From: Thalassolituus sp034111725
Lineage (GTDB): Bacteria > Pseudomonadota > Gammaproteobacteria > Pseudomonadales > Oceanobacteraceae
Length of the DNA: 51,798 nucleotides
NCBI RefSeq assembly: GCF_034111725.1
Contig: NZ_JAWUWR010000025.1
Location: 1 to 51,798 of the forward strand
Direction of reading: 5' to 3'
How positions within the stretch are numbered: the stretch's first letter is position 1; the number at the start of each line of letters is the position of its first letter. Positions 16,989-25,511 of this stretch are shown here, in pieces. Position numbers and translations under genes: made by a program. The notes beneath the pieces were generated by a model. It was not told the DNA's origin. It ran no database searches and saw only the letters and a program-made list of their open reading frames with translations.

Positions 16989-17600
16989 TTAAAAGAAGTA
17001 CATAGACGCGCCAGCACCTAATTTTAATCCGTTCGTATCGACTTTAACGCCGGCTTCATCATATTCTACAGAGTAGTCCATATATTCAGCGCCGAAATTC
17101 AAACTGATATTTTCACGCAAGAAGTACCGAAGTTCTGCTTTTAGATTAACCCCTGTGCCTGAGGCTTTGTCATCAACAATATCATTTTCAATTTTTTGAG
17201 AAGCGAGTACGAAGCCCGCAGCAAAGTTCGCAGATGCATCATCGTTGAGTGGTAGGTTAAATGATACATTTGGAATCAGTAATGAACTGGTCTGTGTTTC
17301 TTCACTATCATCTTCATATTCGGTTTTTTTAGAAGCGTATATCTGGCGTAAACCTACTGCTACGTTATCGCGAAAATAGTAACTAACTCCGAAACCTATG
17401 TCGAAAGAGGTTGAATCAATAGTTGTAGATGAAGATGAAGATGAAGATGAAGATGACTTTAACTCAGTGGATGTATTGGTTACTCCTAAGCCTGAGTTAC
17501 CAGCTATTTCAGTCGTGCCCATAGTGATTTCATGAGCCTGAGAGAAGCTGCTGATTGATAGCGCTAAGGCACTTAGGCCAAGAGTTCGTAATAATTTCAT
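16989..17600 (-). CDS. Outer-membrane beta-barrel protein with a ten-serine tract
   Basis: 203 residues. A signal peptide ending near SSFSQA is followed by a mature protein of alternating barrel strands ending in aromatic GASMYFF. This matches small OmpW/OmpX-like eight-stranded barrels. Between residues about 48 and 62 is a run of ten Ser encoded by alternating TCA and TCT codons, placed where a periplasmic or surface loop between the first strands would be. The ribosome-binding site GGAG lies in a potential hairpin. No ligand or role can be assigned. Confidence 0.75.
   Translation of the reverse strand: MKLLRTLGLSALALSISSFSQAHEITMGTTEIAGNSGLGVTNTSTELKSSSSSSSSSSTTIDSTSFDIGFGVSYYFRDNVAVGLRQIYASKKTEYEDDSEETQTSSLLIPNVSFNLPLNDDASANFAAGFVLASQKIENDIVDDKASGTGVNLKAELRYFLRENISLNFGAEYMDYSVEYDEAGVKVDTNGLKLGAGASMYFF
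17428..17457 (-). repeat. Hexanucleotide microsatellite in the barrel gene
   Basis: On the plus strand GATGAA is repeated four times and followed by GATGAC; on the coding strand this reads as alternating TCA/TCT serine codons. Gain or loss of units would keep the frame and only lengthen or shorten the serine loop of the outer-membrane protein. Confidence 0.8.
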
Positions 17601-17605
17601 AAATA

Positions 17606-17631
17606 CTCCGATGTCTAATGAGGCCTCGGAG
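17606..17631 (-). promoter_or_regulatory. Leader hairpin covering the ribosome-binding site of the barrel gene
   Basis: In the mRNA sense, CTCCGA pairs with TCGGAG across a 14-base loop. The 3' arm contains the GGAG Shine-Dalgarno sequence, five bases before the ATG at 17600. The short stem could melt with temperature or be opened by a regulator or small RNA; this is inference. Confidence 0.4.
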
Positions 17632-17763
17632 CAGTTATTTTGAATAATATTGAAGATGCCGTCCGGGGCTATTGTCTCGCCTAGTCCTCACGGCGAGGTC
17701 GTATTATGTCCGATATTCTGAAAATGTATAGACTTGATTATTAGCTTAATGGCGAAAATCAAA

Positions 17764-17793
17764 GAAAAAGACCCGCATAAGCGGGCCTTTTTC
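17764..17793 (-). terminator. Rho-independent terminator of argH
   Basis: Read on the minus strand, a GC-rich stem (core CCCGC/GCGGG with a 4-base TTAT loop, extended by A/T pairs with one mismatch) ends in a T-rich run. It lies about 20 bases past the argH stop codon. Confidence 0.8.
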
Positions 17794-17811
17794 TACTGAT
17801 CGAGCTAGGCC

Positions 17812-19209
17812 TTAGCCGCGAGTAGTGATTAAATCCTTTGCTCGTAACGCCGCTGCACGCACTTGATCAGGTGCGGTGCCACCAATATGGTTGCGGGCTG
17901 CAACTGAGCCTTCCAGCGTTAGTACATCAAACACCTCAGCGGTAATTTCATTAGAGAATTGTTGCAACTCTTCTAGTGACATTTCGCTTAGGTCCTTGCC
18001 AGTTTTTAAACCATAAGCCACGGCTTTACCGACAATTTCGTGCGCATCACGGAACGGAATACCTTTGCGCACAACGTAATCGGCTAAATCAGTCGCGGTA
18101 GAGAAACCGCGCATTGCAGCTTCGCGCATATCTTCTTTACGAGCGATTAAATTCGGGGCCATATCGGCGAACGCACGCAAGCTATCGCGCAGGGTATCGG
18201 CGGCATCAAACAACGGCTCTTTATCTTCTTGGTTGTCTTTGTTGTAGGCCAATGGCTGTGACTTCATCAGCGTCAGCAAGCTCATTAGGTGGCCATACAC
18301 GCGACCGGTTTTACCACGCACTAATTCCGGCACATCGGGATTCTTCTTCTGCGGCATAATTGAAGAGCCAGTACAAAAGCGATCCGGTAAGTCGATAAAA
18401 CGGAATTGTGCGGAAGCCCAAAGCACTAACTCTTCTGAGAAGCGTGAAAGGTGCATCATGATCAAGGCACCCGCACTGGTAAATTCGATGGCGAAATCAC
18501 GATCGGATACCGAATCTAAGCTGTTTTCTGTGGGTGCATCAAAACCCAGTAATTCAGCGGTGTAATGACGATCAATTGGGTAAGTAGTTCCAGCTAAGGC
18601 AGCAGCACCTAATGGCAACTGATTCATCCGTGCACGGCAATCTTGCAAGCGCGAGTAGTCACGCTCAAGCATAGAGTTCCATGCCAATAAGTGATGACCA
18701 AAGGTTACTGGCTGCGCTGTTTGCAGATGGGTAAAGCCCGGCATGATAGTGTCGGCTTCTTTTCCTGCTAATTCGATCAAGCCTTGCTGTAGGCGAGTTA
18801 GTTCAGCACTGATACTGTCGATTTCGTCGCGTAGGTATAGGCGAATATCAGTGGCAACTTGGTCATTACGCGAACGTCCAGTGTGCAGTTTTTTACCTGT
18901 GATACCGATTTTTTTGGTCAGTGCGGCTTCGATGTTCATATGAACGTCTTCCAAAGCCACTGACCATTCAAATTCGCCGCGTTCGATTTCAATGCGCACT
19001 TCTTCAAGACCGCGCAAAATATCGTCGCGTTCTTGCTCAGTTAATACGCCGACTTTGCACAGCATTTTCGCATGGGCAATGGAACCTAAGATGTCTTGGC
19101 GGTACATGCGGCGATCAAAGTCCACCGACGCAGTAAAGCGGGCAACAAAGGCATCGGTCGCTTCGGTAAAGCGGCCTCCCCAAGAAGCGTTGGTGGTTTG
19201 ATCGGACAT
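17812..19209 (-). CDS. argH: Argininosuccinate lyase
   Basis: 465 residues. Cleaves argininosuccinate to arginine and fumarate in the last step of arginine synthesis. It opens with WGGRF near the N-terminus and has TGRSRNDQVATD, TVTFGHH-like substrate-loop residues (QPVTFGHHLLAW) and the fumarase/aspartase signature GSSIMPQKKNPD around residue 282. The start at 19209 is preceded by GAGGTG four bases upstream; a longer reading to 19341 lacks a ribosome-binding site and has no homologous look. It is divergent from algZ, as in Pseudomonas. Confidence 0.97.
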   Translation of the reverse strand: MSDQTTNASWGGRFTEATDAFVARFTASVDFDRRMYRQDILGSIAHAKMLCKVGVLTEQERDDILRGLEEVRIEIERGEFEWSVALEDVHMNIEAALTKKIGITGKKLHTGRSRNDQVATDIRLYLRDEIDSISAELTRLQQGLIELAGKEADTIMPGFTHLQTAQPVTFGHHLLAWNSMLERDYSRLQDCRARMNQLPLGAAALAGTTYPIDRHYTAELLGFDAPTENSLDSVSDRDFAIEFTSAGALIMMHLSRFSEELVLWASAQFRFIDLPDRFCTGSSIMPQKKNPDVPELVRGKTGRVYGHLMSLLTLMKSQPLAYNKDNQEDKEPLFDAADTLRDSLRAFADMAPNLIARKEDMREAAMRGFSTATDLADYVVRKGIPFRDAHEIVGKAVAYGLKTGKDLSEMSLEELQQFSNEITAEVFDVLTLEGSVAARNHIGGTAPDQVRAAALRAKDLITTRG

Positions 19210-19261
19210 AGTGCACCTCATAAATCTGGATAAACGGCGTGGAGGATAAATAATGGCGCGA

Positions 19262-19291
19262 ATTATAACCGTTTGGCAGGCGAAATGTCGC
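19262..19291 (-). promoter_or_regulatory. Candidate sigma-70 promoter for argH
   Basis: On the minus strand a perfect -10 hexamer TATAAT (19267-19262) follows GCGACA (19291-19286, four of six consensus bases) by 18 bases. Transcription would start about 45 bases before the argH ATG, which fits the short leader. Identified by pattern only. Confidence 0.5.
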
Positions 19292-19399
19292 CGTTTGTGC
19301 AGCTTTGCGTATGAGTATGCTTGCTGCTGAGGCGCGCGCACGACAGACTAGCGTTAACCTAATGATGGTTAGCTCGAATAAATAGCAAAAGGCACCCGC

Positions 19400-20479
19400 G
19401 TGAATCGTCTCGGTCACATAGAACAACAGCGCTTATTGGAAAGTTTCTTCCTGCCGGATCTTTGTAATGCACGGGCGATTCTTATACTGCTCGTGGTGAC
19501 GGAAGGTCTGGTGTTGGCGCTCACGTTGGTAGAAAGCGGTCTGACCAGTTTTTCTATTCCGCGCTTCGCTTTGGTGTCATTCTTTGTGCAGTGGGTGGCC
19601 CTGCTGTCGGTCGCGATCTTATGTCAATCACGTACCTTGCTTGCGCGCCTGCCAACGTGGGGGGCTAGCGTATTAGCCATGGCTATTATTCAGCTGGTGA
19701 CTTTATTGGTATCGATGCTGGGAGACTACATTTGGCCGCAATACACTCAAAGCATCGACTGGTCTTGGATTATGCGCAATATGCTCGTTAGCGGAATTTT
19801 TGCCGCGATGGGGCTGCGCTATTTCTATGTGCAAAGCCAGTGGCGGTTGAAAACTCAGGCAGAATTGAAGTCGCGTCTTGCGGCACTGCAAGCGAATATT
19901 CGTCCGCATTTCTTTTTTAACACCCTCAATACTGTTGCTTCACTGATTGTGATTGATCCCGAAAAAGCGGAGCGTATGTTGCTCGACCTTGCACAGCTTT
20001 TTCGTGCTGTATTGAAAGCAGGGGATACGCCAACCTCTTTGGCTGAAGAAATCGCTTTAGGGCAAGGGTATTTAGATATTGAACAAACGCGTTTAGGTGA
20101 ACGGTTGACGGTGGTTTGGGAATTGCCTCACAGTCTGCCGGATGTGAAAGTGCCACAATTGATGCTGCAACCCATATTGGAAAATGCCGTATACCACGGT
20201 ATTCAACCTTCCATCGAGAATGGCGAAATCTGCACTTCACTAACGTATGTTAGTCGTAGCAAGGCGAGTCATAGTGAGCCAGGTTGGTTTATTAAAGTGA
20301 GCAACACTAAGCAAGCCGGCCCGACTACGACACCGGGGAATCGCATTGCCCAGCAAAATATTAAGGCGCGCTTAGACGCTCAGTTCGGTGGACGTGCAAG
20401 GCTAGAAATAGAAGACCTAGGGCAGCGCTATAATGTCAGCATATTCATACCAGATGATTCGCATGAGGAGGCGACATGA
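19400..20479 (+). CDS. algZ: AlgZ/FimS-type LytS-family sensor histidine kinase
   Basis: 359 residues. Several N-terminal membrane helices (about residues 24-142) are followed by the His-kinase domain of the LytS/YehU class, with phospho-acceptor His170 in NIRPHFFFNTLNTV and the ATP-binding N-box LQPILENAVYHGIQP. The start is GTG 19400 with AAAGG upstream. The stop overlaps the start of algR (ATGA), so the pair is translationally coupled. The order argH, algZ, algR, hemC identifies it as the AlgZ/FimS orthologue, which in Pseudomonas controls twitching motility, virulence and alginate genes. The regulon here is unknown. Confidence 0.92.
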   Translation: MNRLGHIEQQRLLESFFLPDLCNARAILILLVVTEGLVLALTLVESGLTSFSIPRFALVSFFVQWVALLSVAILCQSRTLLARLPTWGASVLAMAIIQLVTLLVSMLGDYIWPQYTQSIDWSWIMRNMLVSGIFAAMGLRYFYVQSQWRLKTQAELKSRLAALQANIRPHFFFNTLNTVASLIVIDPEKAERMLLDLAQLFRAVLKAGDTPTSLAEEIALGQGYLDIEQTRLGERLTVVWELPHSLPDVKVPQLMLQPILENAVYHGIQPSIENGEICTSLTYVSRSKASHSEPGWFIKVSNTKQAGPTTTPGNRIAQQNIKARLDAQFGGRARLEIEDLGQRYNVSIFIPDDSHEEAT

Positions 20480-21201
20480 GTTATCGAGTGCTGCTAGTGG
20501 ACGATGAGCCATTAGCACGCGAACGGTTGAAGCGTTTATTACTGGAGCATAGCGATTTCCAATGTGTAAGCGAGGCCGCGAATGGACTTGCTGCATTGTC
20601 GTGGCTGAGTCAATTCCGGGCTGATGTCGTGTTATTGGATATTCAAATGCCAGGGATGGACGGCCTAGCCGCTGCGGCAGAGATTGCACAGTTTGCCAAT
20701 CCTCCGGTGGTGATCTTTTGTACCGCTTACGACGAGCATGCCTTAGATGCATTTCGTGTGAATGCAGCAGATTACTTGCTTAAGCCTATTCGTAAAGAAG
20801 ATCTGGCACGCGCGCTGAAACGCGCAGTAGAACGTCTTGGCAGCGCAGTACCGACTCCGATATCGAGCGCGACTCGTACTCATATCAGTGCTAAAACCCA
20901 TATAGGGTTACAGTTGATACCGGTCTCTTCGATACTCTATTTCAGTGCCGACCAGAAGTACGTCAGCGTGGTTCATTGCCAAGGTGAAACCTTGATTGAT
21001 GATTCCTTGCGCCAACTTGAAGATGAATTCGGTGAGCAGCTGATTCGTATTCATCGTAGCACTTTGGTGACGCGTCAAAGTATTGAACGTTTGGAAACAA
21101 ACGACCACGGCGCCGTTTTATATCTGCGTGGGTTAGAACGCGGTCTGCCAGTGAGTCGTCGTCACTTACCTAGCTTACGTAAGATCATGAAGCAGCTGTA
21201 A
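20476..21201 (+). CDS. algR: AlgR-type LytTR response regulator
   Basis: 241 residues. The receiver domain (1-120) has the acidic pair Asp9-Asp10 and phospho-acceptor Asp55 (VVLLDIQMPGMDG), with the conserved Lys in YLLKPI. The C-terminal LytTR DNA-binding domain (about 135-240) has the family pattern SILYFSADQKYVSVVH and IRIHRSTLV. Coupled to its kinase by a 4-base overlap. In Pseudomonas AlgR binds upstream of hemC as well as fimU and algD promoters; whether it does so here is open. Confidence 0.94.
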   Translation: MSYRVLLVDDEPLARERLKRLLLEHSDFQCVSEAANGLAALSWLSQFRADVVLLDIQMPGMDGLAAAAEIAQFANPPVVIFCTAYDEHALDAFRVNAADYLLKPIRKEDLARALKRAVERLGSAVPTPISSATRTHISAKTHIGLQLIPVSSILYFSADQKYVSVVHCQGETLIDDSLRQLEDEFGEQLIRIHRSTLVTRQSIERLETNDHGAVLYLRGLERGLPVSRRHLPSLRKIMKQL

Positions 21202-21285
21202 AAGCCGCTCGTCCGTTTCTCCTGATCGGCACTATATGTCACTCCTGCTAGGCCACAATTTAGGCCTCAATCGTCAAAGCTGGGT

Positions 21286-21305
21286 GAGGATTTCTGCAAA
21301 TCCTC
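21286..21305 (+). promoter_or_regulatory. Stem-loop in the algR-hemC gap
   Basis: A perfect 8-bp stem, GAGGATTT with AAATCCTC, encloses a CTGC loop, about 90 bases before hemC. There is no T-run after it. It could be a leader element, a weak transcription barrier after algR, or part of a regulator site. Confidence 0.35.
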
Positions 21306-21311
21306 GCTGCC

Positions 21312-21320
21312 TGCTATCAT
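21312..21320 (+). promoter_or_regulatory. Candidate extended -10 element for hemC
   Basis: TGCTATCAT matches the extended -10 pattern TGnTATnAT with one change in the -10 hexamer. The -35 region 17 bases upstream is poor and overlaps the stem-loop, as expected if an activator is needed. Pattern match only. Confidence 0.3.
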
Positions 21321-21394
21321 GCCGCCAACGACATTCACTGGCCGCCGGATAATTGGTGGCGCTACACGCGGAATTTATCCGTATTAGGATGGTT

Positions 21395-22336
21395 ATGACA
21401 TCGGTACAGACCCTGCGTATTGCGACGCGCAAAAGCCCCCTCGCCTTATGGCAGGCCGAGCACATTAAAGCTCGTCTTATTGAATTGAACCCTGGCTTGG
21501 AAGTAGAGCTGGTTACCTTTACGACTCAAGGCGACAAAATTTTAGATGTACCGCTGGCTAAAATTGGTGGTAAGGGTCTGTTCGTTAAAGAATTAGAAGT
21601 CGCCATGCTGGATGGCCGTGCCGATATTGCCGTGCATTCTATGAAAGATGTGCCGATGGAATTTCCAGAAGGTTTAGAGCTTGGCATTATTTGTGCGCGC
21701 GAAAATCCTCTGGATGCGTTTGTGTCTAACGCTTACAAAACCATTGAAGAGCTGCCACAGGGTGCCGTTGTGGGCACTTCAAGTTTACGCCGCCAGTGCC
21801 AGATTCAGCAGCAACGCCCAGACATAGTGATTAAAAGCTTGCGCGGTAATGTGCAAACGCGTTTAGGCAAATTGGATGCGGGTGAATTTGATGCCATTAT
21901 TCTGGCCGCTGCGGGCTTGCTGCGCATGGAAATGGATGAGCGTATCGCTAGCTTCATTCCTGCCGAGCAATCGCTACCTGCGGGTGGCCAAGGTGCCTTA
22001 GGCATTGAATGGCGAGCCAATGACAGCGCCGTTCACGATTTGATAAAACCCTTACACGATGACATTACTGCCAGCTGTGTGTTGGCCGAGCGCGCCTTGA
22101 ATCGTCGCTTACAGGGCGGCTGCCAAGTGCCTATCGCCTGCTATGCCGAACGTACCGGTGAGAAAATTCACTTGCGTGGTCTAGTTGGTAGTGTCGATGG
22201 TCTACAAGTTTTACGTACCGAGTGTGAAGGTGTCGCTAGCGATGCCGAAGCAATGGGCATAAAGGCCGCAGAGGACCTGTTGGCTCAGGGGGCGGGTGCT
22301 ATTCTCAGCGCCGTTTATGGCCACGAGGTTAAGTAG
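21395..22336 (+). CDS. hemC: Porphobilinogen deaminase (hydroxymethylbilane synthase)
   Basis: 313 residues. Joins four porphobilinogen units into hydroxymethylbilane in haem synthesis. It has LRIATRKSPLALWQ, the GGKGLFVKELE and HSMKDVP motifs, GTSSLRRQCQ, and the cofactor-attachment cysteine Cys243 in LQGGCQVPI (C242 in E. coli). I chose ATG 21395 with AGGA about six bases upstream; the ATG at 21389 would overlap that site, and an upstream TTG at 21353 is unlikely. It stands first in the hem group, one base before hemD. Confidence 0.97.
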   Translation: MTSVQTLRIATRKSPLALWQAEHIKARLIELNPGLEVELVTFTTQGDKILDVPLAKIGGKGLFVKELEVAMLDGRADIAVHSMKDVPMEFPEGLELGIICARENPLDAFVSNAYKTIEELPQGAVVGTSSLRRQCQIQQQRPDIVIKSLRGNVQTRLGKLDAGEFDAIILAAAGLLRMEMDERIASFIPAEQSLPAGGQGALGIEWRANDSAVHDLIKPLHDDITASCVLAERALNRRLQGGCQVPIACYAERTGEKIHLRGLVGSVDGLQVLRTECEGVASDAEAMGIKAAEDLLAQGAGAILSAVYGHEVK

Positions 22337-22337
22337 T

Positions 22338-23117
22338 TTGGCTAAGTTTGATCGTCGTGTCGTCGTGGTGACGCGTCCGCGCGATCAAGCCGACGAGTTA
22401 ATTGCGGCTATTGCGGCGATGGGTATTGAAGTACGTCATCAACCTTTGATTGATATTGTGCCATTTTCCGACGATCGCAGTGCAGCGAGCCAGCGCTTGC
22501 GTAGCCAATTCTTAGATATTGATCACTACGACGCTGTGATTGCGATTAGCCAAAATGCGGCAGAGTGTGGGCTTGACTGGTTAGATCGGTATTGGCCGCA
22601 ATGCCCTGTTGGTATTGCATGGTACGCCGTTGGGCCGACCACGGCAGATGCGTTGCGGAATTTTGGCATGACTGTCGTTATGCCAGAGACTCGTTTTGAT
22701 AGTGAGGGCTTACTTGCCGCTGCTGCATTGCAAGAAGATGCCATTTGCGGGCGTAAGATTCTAATTTGGCGCGGCGTGGGCGGGCGTGAAACCTTAGCAG
22801 AAGTGCTGCGTGCACGGGGTGCTGTAGTTGAATACGCTGAATTGTATGAGCGCACCCAAGTGCCGTACAGTCAGGCGCAGTGGCATGAAGTTTTAGAGGA
22901 GAAACCACTATTACTGTTAAGTAGTGGTCAGGCACTGGATATTGCCGAACAACAGGTAACTGATCTTGCCCTGCAGGTTGCGGGGATATTGGTGCCGAGT
23001 GAACGCGTTGCCGAGCGTGCAAATAGCGCAGGTTACGGATGTGTATTGGTTGCGGCCAGTGCTCGTAATGAAGATACTTTAGCCAGCCTTAGGGCATGGT
23101 ATTCAGCAGATGAATGA
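22338..23117 (+). CDS. hemD: Uroporphyrinogen-III synthase
   Basis: 259 residues. Closes and inverts ring D of hydroxymethylbilane to give uroporphyrinogen III. It shows the N-terminal VVVVTRPRDQADEL of the family, followed by two alternating alpha/beta domains with low conservation, as usual. I place the start at TTG 22338, one base after the hemC stop codon, because GAGGT lies eight bases before it; an ATG at 22317 inside hemC has no ribosome-binding site. Identification rests on the motif plus its place between hemC and hemX. Confidence 0.92.
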   Translation: MAKFDRRVVVVTRPRDQADELIAAIAAMGIEVRHQPLIDIVPFSDDRSAASQRLRSQFLDIDHYDAVIAISQNAAECGLDWLDRYWPQCPVGIAWYAVGPTTADALRNFGMTVVMPETRFDSEGLLAAAALQEDAICGRKILIWRGVGGRETLAEVLRARGAVVEYAELYERTQVPYSQAQWHEVLEEKPLLLLSSGQALDIAEQQVTDLALQVAGILVPSERVAERANSAGYGCVLVAASARNEDTLASLRAWYSADE

Positions 23118-23154
23118 CGGAGACCTCTGGGTTTCATAAGAAAGGAAAAACACC

Positions 23155-24270
23155 GTGAGTAACGAACCACAAGGCGAGATCTTGGAAACTAAGGTCTCAA
23201 AAGCAGCAAAAGAAAAAAAGCCAGCGACTGAAAAGCGCAGCGCTCATCCTTTGTCTTGGATCAATTTGGTCCTGATGTTGGTTCTTATCGCCATTATGGG
23301 TTTTGCCGTTTGGATGGGGTGGCAGCAACAGCAAAGTACCACTGCAGAGGTTGCGGTGTTGCGTGATCATCTTAATACGGCGTTGCAAACACTCGATCAA
23401 ACATCTGCGCGTGAAAATGAATTAATGGGTCGCGCCGAGTCGTTGTCAAAATCATCACAGCAGCTACAAGAACAAGTTGCACATAACACCGATCGTTTAG
23501 GTAAGTTGCCAGGTGCCGAGCGCCAAGACTGGTTGCTCGCTGAAGCAGAATATCTGTTGCGTTTAGCCAATCAGCGTTTGCAACTGGAGCGTGATTGGGA
23601 TGGTGCTTTGAGCATGCTGAGCGCTGCGGATAATGTACTACTTGAAACTCGCAATCCTCGTATGGATAAAGTTCGCGCGCTTATTGCTCGCGAAATTTTA
23701 GCCTTGCGTGCAGTACCGGCGATTGATCGCGTTGGTGCGATTCTGCGCATTCAGGCATTACAGGAACAAGTAACTGGCTTGCCATGGATGCCAGAAAAAT
23801 TAATTGCTGAGCCGCAAACGCAAGATGTCGCACCGATTCCTTTAGAAGAACAAACTTGGTACTGGAACGCTTGGCGTTACGTTAAAGACAACGTAACTCG
23901 CATGGTTCGCATTCGCGAGCGTACCGCGCCTATTGCTGCGCCGTTAACCCCCGACCAGCAGTACTATTTACAGCAAAATATGCGCTTGATGCTAGAACAA
24001 GCTCAGGTTGCTTTGTTGCGTGAACAAACCGATTTGTATCAACACAGCTTGAAGCGTGTGCACCAATGGTTGGATGAATATCTAATGATGTCAGATGAGC
24101 GTACGCGTGCCGCTTATGCTGCATTGACTGAGCTTCAGGCTTGGAACGCTGCGCCAGCGCGTCCAGATATTTCTGCGTCATTGCTAGAGCTGCAAACCTT
24201 AGTCGAACAGCAACGTCGCGGCACCGTAGTGCCAGCGGCAGCGGTAAAAGCCGAGGAGGGAACTGAATGA
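23155..24270 (+). CDS. hemX: HemX-like membrane protein of the haem operon
   Basis: 371 residues. A charged cytoplasmic N-terminus (1-32, Lys-rich), one membrane helix (about 35-55), a coiled coil (about 60-105) and a helical periplasmic domain with ERQDWLLAEAEYLLRLANQRL, the hallmark of the HemX family. The family is often labelled uroporphyrinogen-III C-methyltransferase, but the SAM-dependent methylase fold is not visible here. It starts at GTG 23155 after AAAGGA. Its stop overlaps the hemY start. Probably a membrane scaffold for haem-synthesis enzymes. Confidence 0.88.
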   Translation: MSNEPQGEILETKVSKAAKEKKPATEKRSAHPLSWINLVLMLVLIAIMGFAVWMGWQQQQSTTAEVAVLRDHLNTALQTLDQTSARENELMGRAESLSKSSQQLQEQVAHNTDRLGKLPGAERQDWLLAEAEYLLRLANQRLQLERDWDGALSMLSAADNVLLETRNPRMDKVRALIAREILALRAVPAIDRVGAILRIQALQEQVTGLPWMPEKLIAEPQTQDVAPIPLEEQTWYWNAWRYVKDNVTRMVRIRERTAPIAAPLTPDQQYYLQQNMRLMLEQAQVALLREQTDLYQHSLKRVHQWLDEYLMMSDERTRAAYAALTELQAWNAAPARPDISASLLELQTLVEQQRRGTVVPAAAVKAEEGTE

Positions 24271-25439
24271 TCCTTCTTGTTCCGCTAATTCTGTTTGTTG
24301 CCGCGGCTGGGTTATTAGCCGGTGCGTTTTATTATATTGATGCAGGCTATGTATTACTGAGCTTTTACAACTACACCTTAGAAACCAGTTTATGGTTGTT
24401 CTTGGTGTTATTGGCTGGCGGTTTGATTGCGCTTTATTGGACCATTCGCTTTATTTTGATTGTATTGCAGAGCGATGGTCGCTTTAACTCATGGCGTCGT
24501 CATCGTCGTAGTGTGCGTGCGCGTCATCAAACTACGCGTGGTTTGTTGTCTCTGGCGCAAGGGCAGTGGCGTCGAGCTGAGCGTCAGTTAAGCGGTAGCG
24601 CCAAAGACGCCGACCAGCCAATGATTAACTATCTTGCTGCGGCACGTGCGGCTTACGAGCAAGGCAAAACCGAAGCAACGGATGAATGGTTAAAAGCCGC
24701 GAGTAAAAGCACTAAAGGTTCTGAGCTAGCCGTAGGTATTACCCAAGTTCAATTACTGCAATCGCGTAAGCAGCATGAGCAAGCGTTAGCCGTATTGTTA
24801 CAGCTGCGTCAAAAGCATCCGCGTCATGCGTACGTTCTTAAATTGATTGTCAAAACCTACCAAGATCTTGAAGACTGGGTAGCTCTTAATGATTTACTGC
24901 CGACCTTGAAAAAAGCCACCAAAATTCCAGCAGATGATTTAAAGAAGCTAGAAGAAAATGTTAGCCTGCAACTATTGGATCGCGCTAAAAATATTCAAGG
25001 CAGTAACTTAACCTCAACGTTTGAGTCTATCGCTCGTGACACGCGTTACACCTTCCCGGTGATGAAACGCTACATTGATTTGCTGTTAGAAACCGATCAA
25101 GAAAGCAAAGCGGAAGAAGCCCTGCGCACCGGTTTGAAATACGTATGGCATGATGAGTTGATTGAAATATATGGTCGTCTTAAAAGTACCGATGCTAACA
25201 AGCAGCTTTTGTTTGCTGAGCAACAGGTACAAGAACGCCCTAATGACCCTGTGCTGTTATTGGTGCTTGGACGATTGGCTCTGCGAGTAAACAACGTTGA
25301 AAAAGCACGCGAGTATTTGCAAACAGGACTGCGTATTAAAGGTTTGCCAGAGCTGCATGCTGAAATGGGTAAAGTTATGCTGGCCGAGGGGGATGAAACC
25401 TTAGCCTGCGAACACTTTCAGCTAGCATTAGGCCATTGA
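24267..25439 (+). CDS. hemY: HemY-like TPR membrane protein
   Basis: 390 residues. Two N-terminal membrane helices (about 2-25 and 42-66) are followed by a cytoplasmic or periplasmic array of TPR-like helical pairs (about 95-385). This is the proteobacterial HemY, not protoporphyrinogen oxidase of the same name. Its ATG overlaps the hemX stop codon (ATGA). It closes the hemCDXY group; a perfect inverted repeat lies 18 bases after the stop. Its precise role in haem homeostasis is not settled. Confidence 0.88.
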   Translation: MILLVPLILFVAAAGLLAGAFYYIDAGYVLLSFYNYTLETSLWLFLVLLAGGLIALYWTIRFILIVLQSDGRFNSWRRHRRSVRARHQTTRGLLSLAQGQWRRAERQLSGSAKDADQPMINYLAAARAAYEQGKTEATDEWLKAASKSTKGSELAVGITQVQLLQSRKQHEQALAVLLQLRQKHPRHAYVLKLIVKTYQDLEDWVALNDLLPTLKKATKIPADDLKKLEENVSLQLLDRAKNIQGSNLTSTFESIARDTRYTFPVMKRYIDLLLETDQESKAEEALRTGLKYVWHDELIEIYGRLKSTDANKQLLFAEQQVQERPNDPVLLLVLGRLALRVNNVEKAREYLQTGLRIKGLPELHAEMGKVMLAEGDETLACEHFQLALGH

Positions 25440-25457
25440 TCAGATAGCCACACCACT

Positions 25458-25495
25458 TAGCCCTGCTGAATAAATACAATAAATCAGCAGGGCTA
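25458..25495. repeat. Perfect 12-bp inverted repeat after hemY
   Basis: TAGCCCTGCTGA (25458-25469) and TCAGCAGGGCTA (25484-25495) are perfect reverse complements around a 14-base AT-rich spacer. No T-run follows, so it is not a normal intrinsic terminator. It may be a stabilising 3' hairpin for hem mRNA, an operator for the next gene, or a copy of a dispersed element; a genome search would decide. Confidence 0.6.
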
Positions 25496-25511
25496 GCAGA
25501 GACTAATTGCA

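Noticed and set aside
19210..19341. N-terminal extension of argH by 44 codons
   Set aside because: The strong GAGGTG sits at the shorter start, the extension has no family resemblance, and it covers the likely argH promoter.
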